DNA of 64,000 nt from Cornus controversa (lineage: Eukaryota > Streptophyta > Magnoliopsida > Cornales > Cornaceae), in assembly GCA_026545225.1 (NCBI GenBank), contig CM048850.1, forward strand, positions 27,457,797 through 27,521,796, read 5' to 3'. Under the pieces are notes generated by a model. It saw only the letters and a list, made by a program, of their open reading frames with translations. It had not been told where the DNA came from and searched no databases. Positions 21,956 to 32,100 of the stretch are shown piece by piece. The position numbers and the translations under genes are program-made. How positions within the stretch are numbered: the stretch's first letter is position 1; every line of letters begins with the position of its first letter.

Positions 21956-23402
21956 TTTTACTATTATTTTTCAATTTTTATCTAATTGAGGAATTTCCCT
22001 TGGTTTCATTCTTGAATAAAATTGGCTTGGTGATTTGGTTTAGGTCTGCTATCATATCAGAGTATTAGCTATTTGCAAGCCTTTTTGGAAAAAATTTAGT
22101 TCATAATATGATTTCAATCATAAACTTTATGCTTTTGGTACACATTTTTATATATTATTAATTAAATTCAGAATTACCAAGCGTTTTCTCTTGATACTAA
22201 TGTTTTTTTCTTTTTAAAGTGATTGGATTATAAGTTGTGTTAAAAGAGAACTGGTTTGAAGAAATTACTAATATCCCCAGTGATGCTTTGAAGCTACAAG
22301 TTCTGAGTCATTTTGTGTCATTCGGGAATTAGCAAAATTATAATAACAATCTTATTCCTCCATCAAGGCTTGAAGGCAACAATAATTATAGGTTAACAAG
22401 TGTGTTACAGAATTTTGGTAACACTCTGATCAAGTGAAACCATTTAGATTTTATGATTTAAAATTAACTATATTGAGGGTCATTTTCAGGATGTTAAGAA
22501 AATAAGCCTCCAATCATGTACCACCAAATATTACGATGTCGCGATAAGTAAACATGTACAAAGCAATTTGAAAAGGCACAATAAGAATTATACGTGGTTC
22601 GGCTAAATAAGCCTACATCTACGGAGAGCCCGATTTCACTATATATATTGTAACAGAACAAGTTGAGGATTGTATCAAGAATACGCTCAACTCTCAACCC
22701 TTATACACCAAATCTCACGCAAAAGGAAATCACAAATTCTAAACAAGAATTCTATCACTAAGTGCCCTCTCAAAACAATAAGCGTATTACCTATACGCAG
22801 GAGTTGCCCTTTCAAAATAATAGGAGTACTGTCAATACGCAAGAGTTGTCCTATCAAAAAAAATGAAAGTGACCTCTTAATTTCAAAGAGAGTATTGTCT
22901 CTCTTCTTCTCATAAGTCTCAACCCATAACATAAGTAACTATTTATAGAGCCCAAAACTCAATTCCTTGGTAGACAAGAATTATAATTCCTTAGAGCCCA
23001 CGACTTGCCTAATAAGAACTTTCCTTCCTTAAGACCAAGACTTGCCTAGTAAGAAATTACCAAATAAGATACAACTTTATAACGGAAACCTAATTACAAT
23101 AGGTATTCGAGCCAACCCAACACATGAGGCTTTGGTTGATTGGGGTATTAAATTTGTGACAAACTTATTATTCCACAAATCTCTAAAAGCCAAATGTTGT
23201 TTATATAACCAAGTTATTAGCATTATATTACTTCAATCCTTCTTAAGTTGATTGGAAATAGTACCACTCACTGACAAGGGTCTTTCAACGACTATTATTA
23301 TTTTTGGGTTCAAATTTCATTAGACTCTATTAAGCCTAATTTTGTAGTTTACCTCCTTTTCCCAAATCATTTAACAAAATGTAATATAATTAAATTTCAC
23401 AG
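21956..23402. other. Non-coding; possible solo LTR-like sequence inside
   Basis: No gene seen. The stretch from about 22492 to 23160 starts TGTTAAGAAAATAAG and contains ACGTGGTTCGGC followed by GCCTACATCTACGG. That word pair is typical of some plant LTRs. I could not find a matching end or target duplication, so this is only a suggestion. Confidence 0.35.
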
Positions 23403-24106
23403 GTTACATTCCCAGCCTTGGAGAGTTGACAATTATATAATTAAAAAGCCTTAGAGCAATATGGAACAACAAATTATTTGAAGATTCGGAAGGAGAAGAT
23501 TCGTTCCGGAAGCTAAGGTTTATTGAGGTGTATAGCTGTCAGAAACTGGTGAATGTGATTCCATCCAATGTGCTTCCAAGGCTACAGAACCTTGAAAAAC
23601 TCAATGTTGATTCATGTGCATCGGTGGTATCTGAAGTTGAAGTGCTTAATATTGAAGAAAGGTCTACAACATCAACACCAACAATCATACTTCGTCGGTT
23701 ATGAGAACTGAAGCTATATTCACCGCCTAACTTGATGCGCACAGGGTTGTACCAAAAGGAATATTTGGATGTACATCATAGCTATTTTGATCTAATAGTT
23801 CTTGACTTTTTTGCTTGTGATAGATTGAGAAATGTATTCTCACTATCCATCACAAAAAATCTTTGTCAATTCTGAGAATTGAGAATAGAACGTTGTTGGA
23901 AGATGGAAGAAATAGTTGTTGTTCAAAAGCAACAAGGAGAAGAAAAAGAAGCTGTTGATGAGATCCTCGTGTTCCCTCAATTAAAGACTATGACACTTCA
24001 AATGTTGCCAGAGCTCAAAAATTTCTGCTACAATTGTGGATCCAAATAAGAAGAACAAATGGAGGAGGAGAGTATTCCCGAGTGGCGATCTCTCTTCAAC
24101 CATAAG
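23403..24106 (+). pseudogene. Dead LRR exon of an NLR gene
   Basis: The acceptor AAATTTCACAG ends at 23402 and a GT donor follows 24106, the same splice context as the intact LRR exons downstream. The reading gives KSLRAIWNNKLFEDS, FRKLRFIEVYSCQKLVNVIP, LRNVFSLSITKNL, MEEIVVV and FPQLKTMTLQMLPELKNFC. It ends in SLFNHK. Stops occur near the beginning, at about 23701, near 23874 and near 24046, and at least one frame change is needed, so it cannot encode protein. It combines LRR blocks that are separate in the intact exons, so it is an older, longer exon form. Confidence 0.85.
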
Positions 24107-24297
24107 GTACTTATGTCCTAACACCTAATTAACCGTTGATGAGCACTTGAAATTAACAGAAATTAGTAGTTATTAAGCAATAGGGCTATTAGCGCTCCAA
24201 ATTAGGATGCTCCAAAATCTTCTGTTTAAGAGTTTTTTTGCAAATAATCTATTAAAAGCTTGTTTTATTTGAAAAAAATATTGTTTAAATAAAGTAT

Positions 24298-25167
24298 TGT
24301 GACGACCTCTATGGGACGGTGTGGTGCGGGCGAACATTGGTAGGCTACAACTGTCACGATCCTACATTGCCTGGCCAGGTTAAGGTGAAGTGCTATATGT
24401 ATGTTCATTACCCTTCTATGACACAATGTGTTTTAAAGTCATGAACCTACCAGAACTTAGCAGTTAAGCGTGCTTAGCTGGGAATAGACCTGTAAACGAA
24501 TCGGATTCGAACCTAATAAGGTCTGATCCGATCCTAACTCGATAAGAAATATAGGCGATTCAATTCAATCCGATAACCCGATAGATTATATATAATGAAA
24601 TCCATATCCAATTTGTTATTAATCGGATATCCGATCCGATAATCCGATCAGAAAAAATATAATTTTTTTTAAAAAAAAATAATTTTCAAAAAGATTAACA
24701 AATAATGAGTAGGAAAGAAAAATAAATATAAAAAAAAAGTAGTAGAAATGTAGGTATTTAACTTTTTATTAAAAATATAATAATAATGAAAGACAAAATA
24801 GAGAAAAGGAAGAATAAGAAAGAAATAATGATAAAAAGTATTTAAATAGTATGTAAATATTATATGTTATAACATTAGATAATATATTTAACATAAATTA
24901 TTTCGGATCGGATTATTATCGGATTGGATCGACGATAATCTATATCTGATTTGTTTAGCTAACGAATTATCAGATTCGGATCGCTAACGAATTATTGGAT
25001 TAAATGTCCAATCCATATCCTAATTATTGGCTCGGATTCAGATTAAAATCTGATCCATTAACTGGTCTAACTAGGAATAGTACCAGGATGGGTGATTTCT
25101 TGGGAAGCCTCTAGTTCGGGAGAGCAAAAACGGATAATATTGTGTCGGGTAAGAGTGGGGCGTTACA
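24298..25167 (+). mobile_element. Cassandra-like solo LTR with 5S rRNA-like box
   Basis: Starts TGTGACGACC and ends GGGGCGTTACA, flanked by the exact duplication AGTAT (24293-24297 and 25168-25172). It carries a 5S rRNA-like domain in two halves, CAGTTAAGCGTGCTT (24461-24475) and TACCAGGATGGGTGA (from 25080) followed by TCTTGGGAAG. 5S-derived sequence inside the LTR defines Cassandra TRIMs. Without the 585-bp insertion the LTR is about 277 bp, the expected size. No PBS follows the right end, so it is a solo LTR. Confidence 0.85.
24485..25069. mobile_element. MITE (hAT-like) inside the 5S-like box
   Basis: 585 bp, AT-rich in the middle, with imperfect terminal inverted repeats starting TAGACCTGTAAACG and, from the other end, TAGACCAGTTAATGG. 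Both arms continue as CGGATT/CCGAT-rich sequence. Flanks GCTGGGAA and ACTAGGAA match at 6 of 8 positions, consistent with an aged 8-bp hAT duplication. Removing it rejoins the two 5S-like halves. Confidence 0.75.
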
Positions 25168-25407
25168 AGTATTACCTATATTTTTGCAAGACTAATTAAT
25201 TTTGTTTAAATAAAGTATTACCTAAGTTTTCAAGAAAGCAGCACGAAATGCTTTTATGCCCAAGTTTAGCTAAACTAAGTTCAGGTGGCCACACTGATGG
25301 AGTATTAATAAAAAATTCTTATCTAATGAACTTCAACTTGTGGGTAAAAATAAAAATAAAAATAATGATTACTGGCTGGACGATAAAATGCATTATAAAG
25401 ACTCTTA

Positions 25408-25653
25408 GGACAAGTTTGGTACGCAGGAATGGAGGTGGAATGGAATGGTCATTCCACATTTGATTCTCTTTCTCTCGTTTGTTGTGTTACATTAGAAATG
25501 GAATGGTCATTCCAAGTCATTCCCTTGGAATGCTCATTCCAACAAAACCATTCCACTTTTTGAGTCATGGAATGACCATTCCATTTCCACTTAGTATTAA
25601 AATCATCCTCTCTCTCTTCATTAATGCGTCTCTCTTTTACAACTCACTCTGGA

Positions 25654-25690
<37 letters not shown>

Positions 25691-26109
25691 CATATATATA
25701 TGTATATATATATATATACATACCTATTAAAATATTAATTTTTATCACTTTCAGTTTTTAATAAAATATTAATTTTTTTTCGTATAAAAGATTATATTAA
25801 TCTTTAGTAGAAGAAAAAGACGGATTATATTTTGATTTATAAAGTTTTAATTGAATGGGTAATTAAATTTTTTTTTTCACATGGTAATTAAATTAAATTG
25901 GCCAAATGTCCTATTTTAAAAACTGATTCTATTTTATATTAAAAAAATAAAACATGTTGGAAGGTAATACCATTTCATTCTTGTATCATTCTCTACCTGT
26001 AGCCAAACATTGGATTGAGAATAGTCATTCCATTCTATTCTCATTCGCATTCCATTCTTGACTTCATTCCATTCCCACTTCATGTCATTCCAACGTACCA
26101 AACTAGCCC
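25408..26109. mobile_element. PIF/Harbinger-like non-autonomous element
   Basis: TTA duplications at 25405-25407 and 26110-26112. Terminal inverted repeats share AGTTTGGTACG followed by GGAATG, with subterminal GGAATGG/CCATTCC repeats at both ends. The TTA duplication and a (G)GNNNAGTTTGG-type terminus fit PIF/Harbinger. A long TA microsatellite lies inside (25651-25720). Open frames through it are not genes. Confidence 0.8.
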
Positions 26110-26112
26110 TTA

Positions 26113-27084
26113 ATTCTATCTGGTTAGTCTACGGCAATTATGCAGCAATTGAACTGTTACATTCTACAAATCCATCAATTCTATCCTGCTTATACTTTTC
26201 ATCTTCAATTGAATTGTAACATTCCACAAATCCATCAATTGTATCCAATACTGGAAATTAATATACATAGCCTGATAACCAATTTTTAGTCTTAATTGGT
26301 AGGCTCTCTTAGAATTAGTATACACAGAAGAGTTACCTTCACTAAATAGTTTAATCAATGATCTTTTTAAAATAAAAGTGAACTTTGAACCTTAGAACTG
26401 CTTCTCCATATCCAACCACTTATATAAAGTTCCAATTTTCAATTATTTTACTATTTTTCCCAGGTCCAAACTGGGCATTGGATGAAATGAAAAGCTTCTG
26501 GAACAGTTCAACAAACTACAGGAATGTGTTAAAATCCTGCGACACCAATTTGAACTTAAACTTAAAATGTCTGTTTAATTACAGAGAAATTGTGTAAAAG
26601 TAAAAAAAAGAATAGAATTGTGTTATTTTAATCCCAACCTCTTATAAGTTATTGAGCTATTCTTTTGTTTTCCTATATTTCCTCAGCAATTTTTTTTTTT
26701 TGTAAACTTGGAATTAATATTTGAGAGTGTGGATGATTCGTGAGACCCTTTGAAACCTAAACAATGTGGATGATTTTTTTTTTTTATCATTTTTTAAATC
26801 TTTCAAGTTGTACTTGCCACCACTTTTTCTTTGAGAAGTGAGACTTTTCTAATAAATATATATTCAAGAATATTAATGAATAGTGAGATAAATTTCATTG
26901 AATCCAGATCAGTGCTTCAACTTTTAAAATTTCAGTTAGTAGACATTAACTTAACTCAAAAGATTGAGGTGCACCATCAACATTCTGATTTGCCTCTGTT
27001 TATTCTAAAAAGAGAGAAGAAACAGTTTTAGTAAAATTCATTTACTTCAAGCAATCGAAACAGTCAAAGCCTCAGAGGTGATCT
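26113..27084. other. AT-rich intergenic DNA
   Basis: No confident gene. A short open frame at 26385-26597 follows a possible acceptor (TTTTTCCCAG at 26462) and could be an exon fragment, but no family is recognised. Confidence 0.4.
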
Positions 27085-27619
27085 ACAACATACTCATATA
27101 GGGATACAGGTATGACACGATACGGATACTGCGATACGAAAAAGTTCAAAAAAAAAATAGGATATGGACACAGCAAAGATACGTCAAATAAATAAATAAA
27201 TAAAAATATAATATTATACATAAAATATTAAGTTTTATTCTTCAACTATACAATAAATATACTTAAAGCAATTATACAAAAGATAAGAAGTTAAAATCTA
27301 AAAATTTCCTATCTTTTATGATATTCTTTACAATGACTCACTTGCTTGGATTTTAAAAATATTTTTGTTTTATTATAAAATGACCCTTATTTTCTAACCC
27401 ATAAATTTTTTAATATTACAATCTCAACCCCACTTTATAGAACAAAAAAAATACAAATTAGCCCCGAAAAGTATCTTGAATGTATCCCAGTCATATCCAA
27501 AACATATCTCATACGTATCCTAAAACATATCCTCATGTATCCCAAACGTATCCGACATTCAAAAAATAATTTTAAAAAATGGGATACTTTTTCAGAGTAT
27601 TGGACACGTATTCTGTTAG

Positions 27620-28200
27620 AAATACAATCAAAAGACTCGGTGTTAACTGATCCTAACAAACCCTTAAATACTAGACTTCTGACTAGAGATACTGATGCAT
27701 GACCCAAATGAGAATGCCACAACACAAGAGTAGATACAATACTTCATGTTGATGAAGCTATGATAGATGAAGTAGGTAGATGTAAGGAACAAAACTCAAA
27801 TAGTCGTCCTGTCTTACGGCCTGTTCCAATGATCTGACCTATCTGAGAATCCTGTACAACACAACCATTAGAGAAAAATGTTATATTCAAACCTAACTCA
27901 ATCAATTGACCAATAGATAAAAGATTAAGAGAAAGATTGGGAACAAGATAAACATTGAAAACAGACAAATTAGACTGAGAGATAGTGCCTATGTGACTAA
28001 TAGTCATAGTGGAGCCATTAGCTATGTAAATAATAGGTGAATGAGATGTAGGAGTCTGAGTAGTGAGCAAAGTATGATCAGGGGTCATATGATTGCAGCA
28101 AGCAGAGTCAAAGAACCATGAATTAATTGTACCTGGTGTGGTTGAGAGAGTAGAGTTAGATGAGCTTGGACCTGACTATTTGGATAGAAATTGGTTGAGA
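27620..28200 (-). pseudogene. Copia D protease and pre-integrase domain
   Basis: ORF 27744-28088, with upstream codons carrying a protease motif in which the usual DSGAS region reads DSACCNHM. Then come IANGSTM and LNLLSIGQLIELGL, as in element E. ORF 27435-27725 begins with the GAG-pre-integrase motif LWHSHLGHASVS and is cut after the ESFDCIS block. The later part of that open frame reads through flanking repeat DNA, not integrase. Confidence 0.8.
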
Positions 28201-28300
28201 ATTGCCTCTAGATCAGCAGTAGAAAATGTAGATGGGGACTTTTCAGAAGGAGCAGTAACTAGTGCAGAAGAAGGATGAGATGTCTCTGTGATAGCTATAG

Positions 28301-29210
28301 CTACAGCATTGCGAGGTCTAGTAAGTTTGAAACACTCCTTAATTGTATGTCCGAATTTGCAACAGTATCTGCATGAACGTTCACTAGATTTGGGTTGGAA
28401 TGACTGTGCTCGCTATTTGTTACCACCATTGCTATGAAAAGAAAAAGAATATATGTGGAATGAAGGCCCAGACTGGAAAGGCTGTGATTGCGAAGGCTTA
28501 GACTGAAAAGACTGGGATTGCGAAGACCGTGGGGGCATAAACTGAGAGGAGCAGTTGGTGTAACCAGGACAGGGAGATAAGCCTGAATCGTAGAATGAAA
28601 GGTCTGCAGACGTGTCTCCTCGCTGACAAGCTCATTAAGAGCTTCATCCAATGATGGGAGAGGTGAGCGATGAAGATACGAACCACGGACAAACTCATAA
28701 TCATCACGAATACTCATCAAAATTTGATAGAGGCGTATCTGATTATGATACTCATAAAATTTCTTGCTCTCTGAGATAACTGTCCATAATGGCTCTGATA
28801 AAGCTTGTTGATCCCAAAGACACTTTATGTGAGCAAAAAACTCATTAATCCTTTGACCAGACTCTTGTTTAAGATGGCAAAACTGGACCATTAACTGATA
28901 TTGATGAGCACCATTAGACCCAGAATATCGAGAAACAAGCATGTCCCAAACCTCTTTGGCAGTATCATAACTTCCAAATTCCATACTAATGGAAGAACTG
29001 GAAGTGCTGCGAAGCCATGTGATAATCTTGTGATTATTGTTATCCCAGTCCTCAACACGAGTAGCAAACGCTTCATCTTTCTCATTGGTATCCTGAATAG
29101 GTAATTTTCGATCCCCTGTAATGTAGGACCACAATTTGCGTCCTTTAAGAAAGCTGCGCATAGATTGACTCCAAAAAATATAGTTGTCCTCATCGAGTGT
29201 AACAGAAATT
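28301..29210 (-). pseudogene. Copia D gag
   Basis: The open frame (286 codons from 29161) holds the copia gag core: FLKGRKLWSYITG, DNNNHKIITWLRST, AKEVWDMLVSRYSG, LMVQFCHLKQ and CLWDQQALSEP. The same frame extends upstream without ATG through PISVTLDEDNYIFW to about 29210, so the true start is lost or further up. A CX2CX4HX4C zinc knuckle is encoded near 28340-28400 in another frame, showing a frameshift after residue about 200. It would bind retroelement RNA if intact. Confidence 0.8.
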
Positions 29211-29319
29211 GGGTGAGAAGCTCATTTTGAGCCATTTAGGAATTTCAAATGACAAAACAGACTGAAAATTGGAATCAGCGTGAAATTTTAAGCAATGTAG
29301 GCCAATTTTTTTTTTGCTG

Positions 29320-29580
29320 ACGTGGCAGTGAAGGGCAGATGTGGAAGATGACATGGCAAATACTATGGCAGAAAAAATTGACATGGCAGATAAGTCAGCA
29401 AAGAAGATAACGTGTCAGATGATGTGGCAGGCTAGTCAGCAGAGAAACTGATGTGGCAGATGAGTCAGCAGAGAAGCTGACGTGTCATACTACGTGGCCG
29501 ATGAGTCAGCAGAGAAGCTTACGTGTCATACAACGTGGCAGATGAGTTAGCAGAAAACCTGACATGGTGGCGCTGTTTTT
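29320..29580 (-). repeat. Copia D leader repeat array
   Basis: Degenerate short repeats between PBS and gag. On the plus strand they contain GACGTGGCAGATGAGTCAGC-like words and several ACGTGTCAT, TGAGTCAGC and GACGTG motifs. The homologous region of element E (59945-60330) is longer and richer. Confidence 0.7.
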
Positions 29581-29803
29581 TTTTTTTTTTTCAGAGTGCT
29601 CTGGTGGCGCGTGGGAGCGCGTAATGGCTCTGTTGGGGCTGAATTTTGTGGCGTCTTGATCGTATCATCAAGGGCTTCAATCTGATATATTCAGAAGAAT
29701 AAAAAAAGTTCCAGAAGATGTAATTTCGGCACCAAATAAAAAAGAATTCTCTTTGAATGATGAGAACAATTAAGCGGAAGAAAAAAAAAGTGTTAAAACC
29801 TTC

Positions 29804-29815
29804 GCTCTGATACCA
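29804..29815 (-). promoter_or_regulatory. Copia D primer-binding site
   Basis: On the minus strand TGGTATCAGAGC, a perfect complement of initiator tRNA-Met, directly beside the 5' LTR. Confidence 0.85.
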
Positions 29816-30029
29816 TGTTAGAAATAAGGGGAAAAGAGAGAAGATATCTCTGAAATATATTAATGAATGGTATATAAAATAATATACAGTGAGAGCATAT
29901 ATATAGGAGAAGGAAAGAGTGGGAAACAAGTTATTCTATATATGGTAAGTCCTCAATCAGAGGAATCCTAATTGGATGTGGAAAAGGACAAATATAAAAT
30001 ATACTAATATATACTAATATATATTAACA
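29816..30029 (-). repeat. 5' LTR of copia D
   Basis: 214 bp, TGTTAGAAATAAGG...ATATTAACA on the plus strand, closely related to both LTRs of element E. Confidence 0.9.
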
Positions 30030-30189
30030 TATTCAGTCATATCGATGTTGGTCGTATTCATATCAAATACGTGCCTGGTACGGCCACGGGAGATTTTTTT
30101 GAGTATCTGTGCTTTCTAGCTCATATGTATTAGGCATTTGATAGTCACATGTCAATTTTTTATCTCATAAATTTTATTTATTTCACTTT

Positions 30190-30550
30190 TGAGAATTACA
30201 TATGTGGAGACCTTAGTTGTGGCGTAGGTAGGCGAGTGGAAGAACTATTGTCGAGCTACTTCATTAGGGGCTAAGGTGATCACGATATCACATTGTCTAA
30301 TGTGGAAAGAGGATGTGCTATTGAGATAAAATTCAAGAACAAAATTATGCGGGCATGTAAGTAGACGGATGGAAGAACCACTATCGAGTTATTGTATTAG
30401 GGAAAGAACAAAACTGTGCGGGGCTCAAGCCCAAAGCGAACAATATTATATATCGTGGAGCTTCTCATATATTAGGAGATGTATAAAGGGAAGAATAAAA
30501 CTGTGCGGACTCTGAATCAAAGCGGACAATATCATACATTTGTTTGATAA
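30190..30550 (+). mobile_element. Diverged TRIM-like relics
   Basis: Contains AGGATGTGC, three copies of a GAA(C/T)AAAA(C/T)TGTGCGG-like word and two CAAAGCG(A/G)ACAATAT words, as in the TRIM LTRs. No complete LTR, PBS or boundaries can be set. Confidence 0.5.
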
Positions 30551-30559
30551 AGAAGATGA

Positions 30560-31400
30560 ATTATTTATTTATTTTTATTAGTGTAAAATAGAGAGATCGT
30601 GATTTTTTTTTTTGTTGAAAGAAGTGTTAATTTTGAAATATAAATATTATATGCTGGGTTGAAGAGTAAGCCGCATAACAATGAAAGCTCCTCTTTTGTA
30701 GATCCAAATTAATTTTTGTACTAAAAAATAATTATATTTTAATGACACCTCAAATTATAAAAGATTTTATCTTCATATTACTAGAAGACAATTCACTCGA
30801 ATAATAGAAATCTAATTCTTTCAATTTCCACAATTTGAACGGTTGTGGTCATATTTTCATTTTATAGTTTGCGTAAACAAATTTATATTAATGTCAACTT
30901 AAATTCAAAAATAAAAAAGACAACAGATTTTGATTTTTTTTAATGTCCTATCAAATAACTTAGAAATTATTTATTCAGTGAAATATAGGCCATCAACTTT
31001 TCACCCTCTTCCTGTATCTAATTTGAGAGAGATAATTTTATGGTGAAAATTAAAGACTGATTTATATTTATATTTTTGTATCAATAGAAACATGACACTA
31101 ATAATTCGTGATAAGAAATTTTTATCAAAGAAAAATACGATTTGACTTAATTTGTGTAACTTATTTAATAAATAAAGAAAAAAAAATAAGACATTAGTAA
31201 TTAAACTATTAAAATTATTTATAAGACGAGTTCTATATGCTTTTGTGTTATATGCGTGAATTCTAACACAAAAGTGACATGTTTAGTTAAACGATTAAAC
31301 TGCAAAACTAAAATTAAATTGTGTTAAAAGACTCGGCCGAGTCGGCCCAATTCTCCAATGCACATTTTGGACTCTTGCATTTTGGACCCTCTTCCCAATA
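30560..31400. other. AT-rich intergenic DNA upstream of the IF-1 gene
   Basis: No coding region seen. A C-homopolymer lies at about 31411-31425, just before the CT repeat. Confidence 0.55.
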
Positions 31401-31438
31401 ATACCTCTCCCCCCCCCCCCCCCGATAAACCCTCCTCC

Positions 31439-31470
31439 TCCCCCTCTCTCTCTCTCTCTCTCTCTCTCTA
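31439..31470 (+). repeat. CT microsatellite in probable 5' UTR
   Basis: A (CT)n run follows the C-run, 16 bp upstream of the IF-1 ATG. Pyrimidine tracts like this are common near plant transcription starts. Confidence 0.8.
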
Positions 31471-31485
31471 TCCACATATATAACG

Positions 31486-31953
31486 ATGGCTTGTGCAACA
31501 ATATTCAAGCCTTCGTCAATGGCGAACAGTTGCCCAATTTCACTCCCAACAATCTTCAGTTCGAAAACTTCGTACCCATTTCTCTCAATCGCACCCAAAC
31601 CCATCAGACTCCACCTCGCTTGCTCTCACTCTTCATCGTTACCTTCCTCTTTCTCTCTCATAAATAAGACCCGTTTGTCAAGCGTGGTCGCCAATGGTTT
31701 CAAAGAGGTTGTACCTAGAATGAAAGAACAAAAATGGATTCATGAAGGTTTGATAACTGAATAGCTTCCCAATGGTATGTTCTGGGTTCGTTTAGACAAT
31801 GAGGACCTGATTTTAGGTTATATTTCTGGCAAGATCCGACGTAGTTTTATACGGATACTTCCCGGAGATAAAGTCCAAATTGAAGTAAGTCGTTATGATT
31901 CAACCAGAGGGCGAATAATTTATCGACTCCGCAACAAGGATTTGAAGGATTAA
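31486..31953 (+). pseudogene. infA: Nuclear plastid translation initiation factor IF-1 with in-frame stop
   Basis: IF-1 is the small OB-fold factor that binds the A site of the 30S ribosomal subunit. Many plants carry the gene in the nucleus. Codons 1 to about 75 are Ser/Pro/Leu-rich and poor in acidic residues, as expected of a chloroplast transit peptide. The conserved core follows: KEQKWIHEGLITE, then an amber stop (31762-31764), then [34 protein letters not shown] and [19 protein letters not shown], ending at TAA 31951-31953. The stop sits where homologues have Ser and needs one change (TCG to TAG). Everything else is in frame. It is either a very young pseudogene, a sequencing or assembly error, or read through. 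Confidence 0.85.
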
Positions 31954-32000
31954 GGGGTATTTAACTTCAACATTAAATTTTAGATTCAAAATTTTAAGGA

Positions 32001-32094
32001 TGACGATGAAATTTATCAGAGTTGCGGTTTCGGATTCGTGACTATGAGTACTGTTGAAGAAGTTGAGAAGGCTGTGAAGATGTTTCACCGCTAT
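32001..32094 (+). pseudogene. RRM exon fragment of a chloroplast ribonucleoprotein
   Basis: In frame from about 32002: YQSCGFGFVTMSTVEEVEKA then VKMFHRY, followed by GTAAGT. This matches the RNP-1 motif and helix of the second RRM in chloroplast 28-31 kDa RNPs, where the usual Arg-Gly-Phe-Gly-Phe has its Arg replaced by Cys. Only one partial exon is present, 48 bp after the IF-1 stop. No other RNP exons were seen in the window, so it is a captured fragment. Confidence 0.7.
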
Positions 32095-32100
32095 GTAAGT

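Larger units (their letters stand above)
27614..30029 (-). mobile_element. Ty1/copia element D, internally deleted
   Basis: The exact 5-bp duplication TATTC lies at 27609-27613 and 30030-30034. The right end has a full 5' LTR (29816-30029), PBS, leader repeats, gag, protease and the pre-integrase block. At about 27625 the coding sequence jumps straight into the last 11 bases of an LTR (TATTTCTAACA on the minus strand). Most of integrase, all of RT and RNase H and almost the whole 3' LTR are therefore deleted, while the outer boundary survives. Same family as element E. Confidence 0.85.
27085..30115. repeat. GATACGGATAC-type dispersed repeat, split by copia D
   Basis: The left part (27085-27613) is rich in ATACGGATAC/CGTATCC words and the right part (30030-30115) ends in TATCTGTGCTTTCTAG. 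Related sequence occurs at about 36740-37190 and 39190-39665, ending TCCGTGCTTCCTAA or TTCGTGCTTCCTAA. Opposite ends read TACAAAGTACGAACAC and TAGGAAGCACGGACAC, suggesting weak terminal inverted repeats of an old DNA element. Classification is tentative. Confidence 0.5.

Noticed and set aside
22670-22932. 81-codon frames on both strands
   Set aside because: Mirror frames caused by short imperfect repeats (CCT(A/T)TC...ACGCA(A/G)GAGTTG); no conserved domain.
24451-25100. A functional 5S rRNA gene
   Set aside because: Only an internal 5S-like box is present, within an LTR with target duplications, and it is split by 585 bp.
25479-25730. 83-codon frame ending in repeated Tyr-Ile
   Set aside because: The tail is a translated TA microsatellite inside a PIF/Harbinger-like element.
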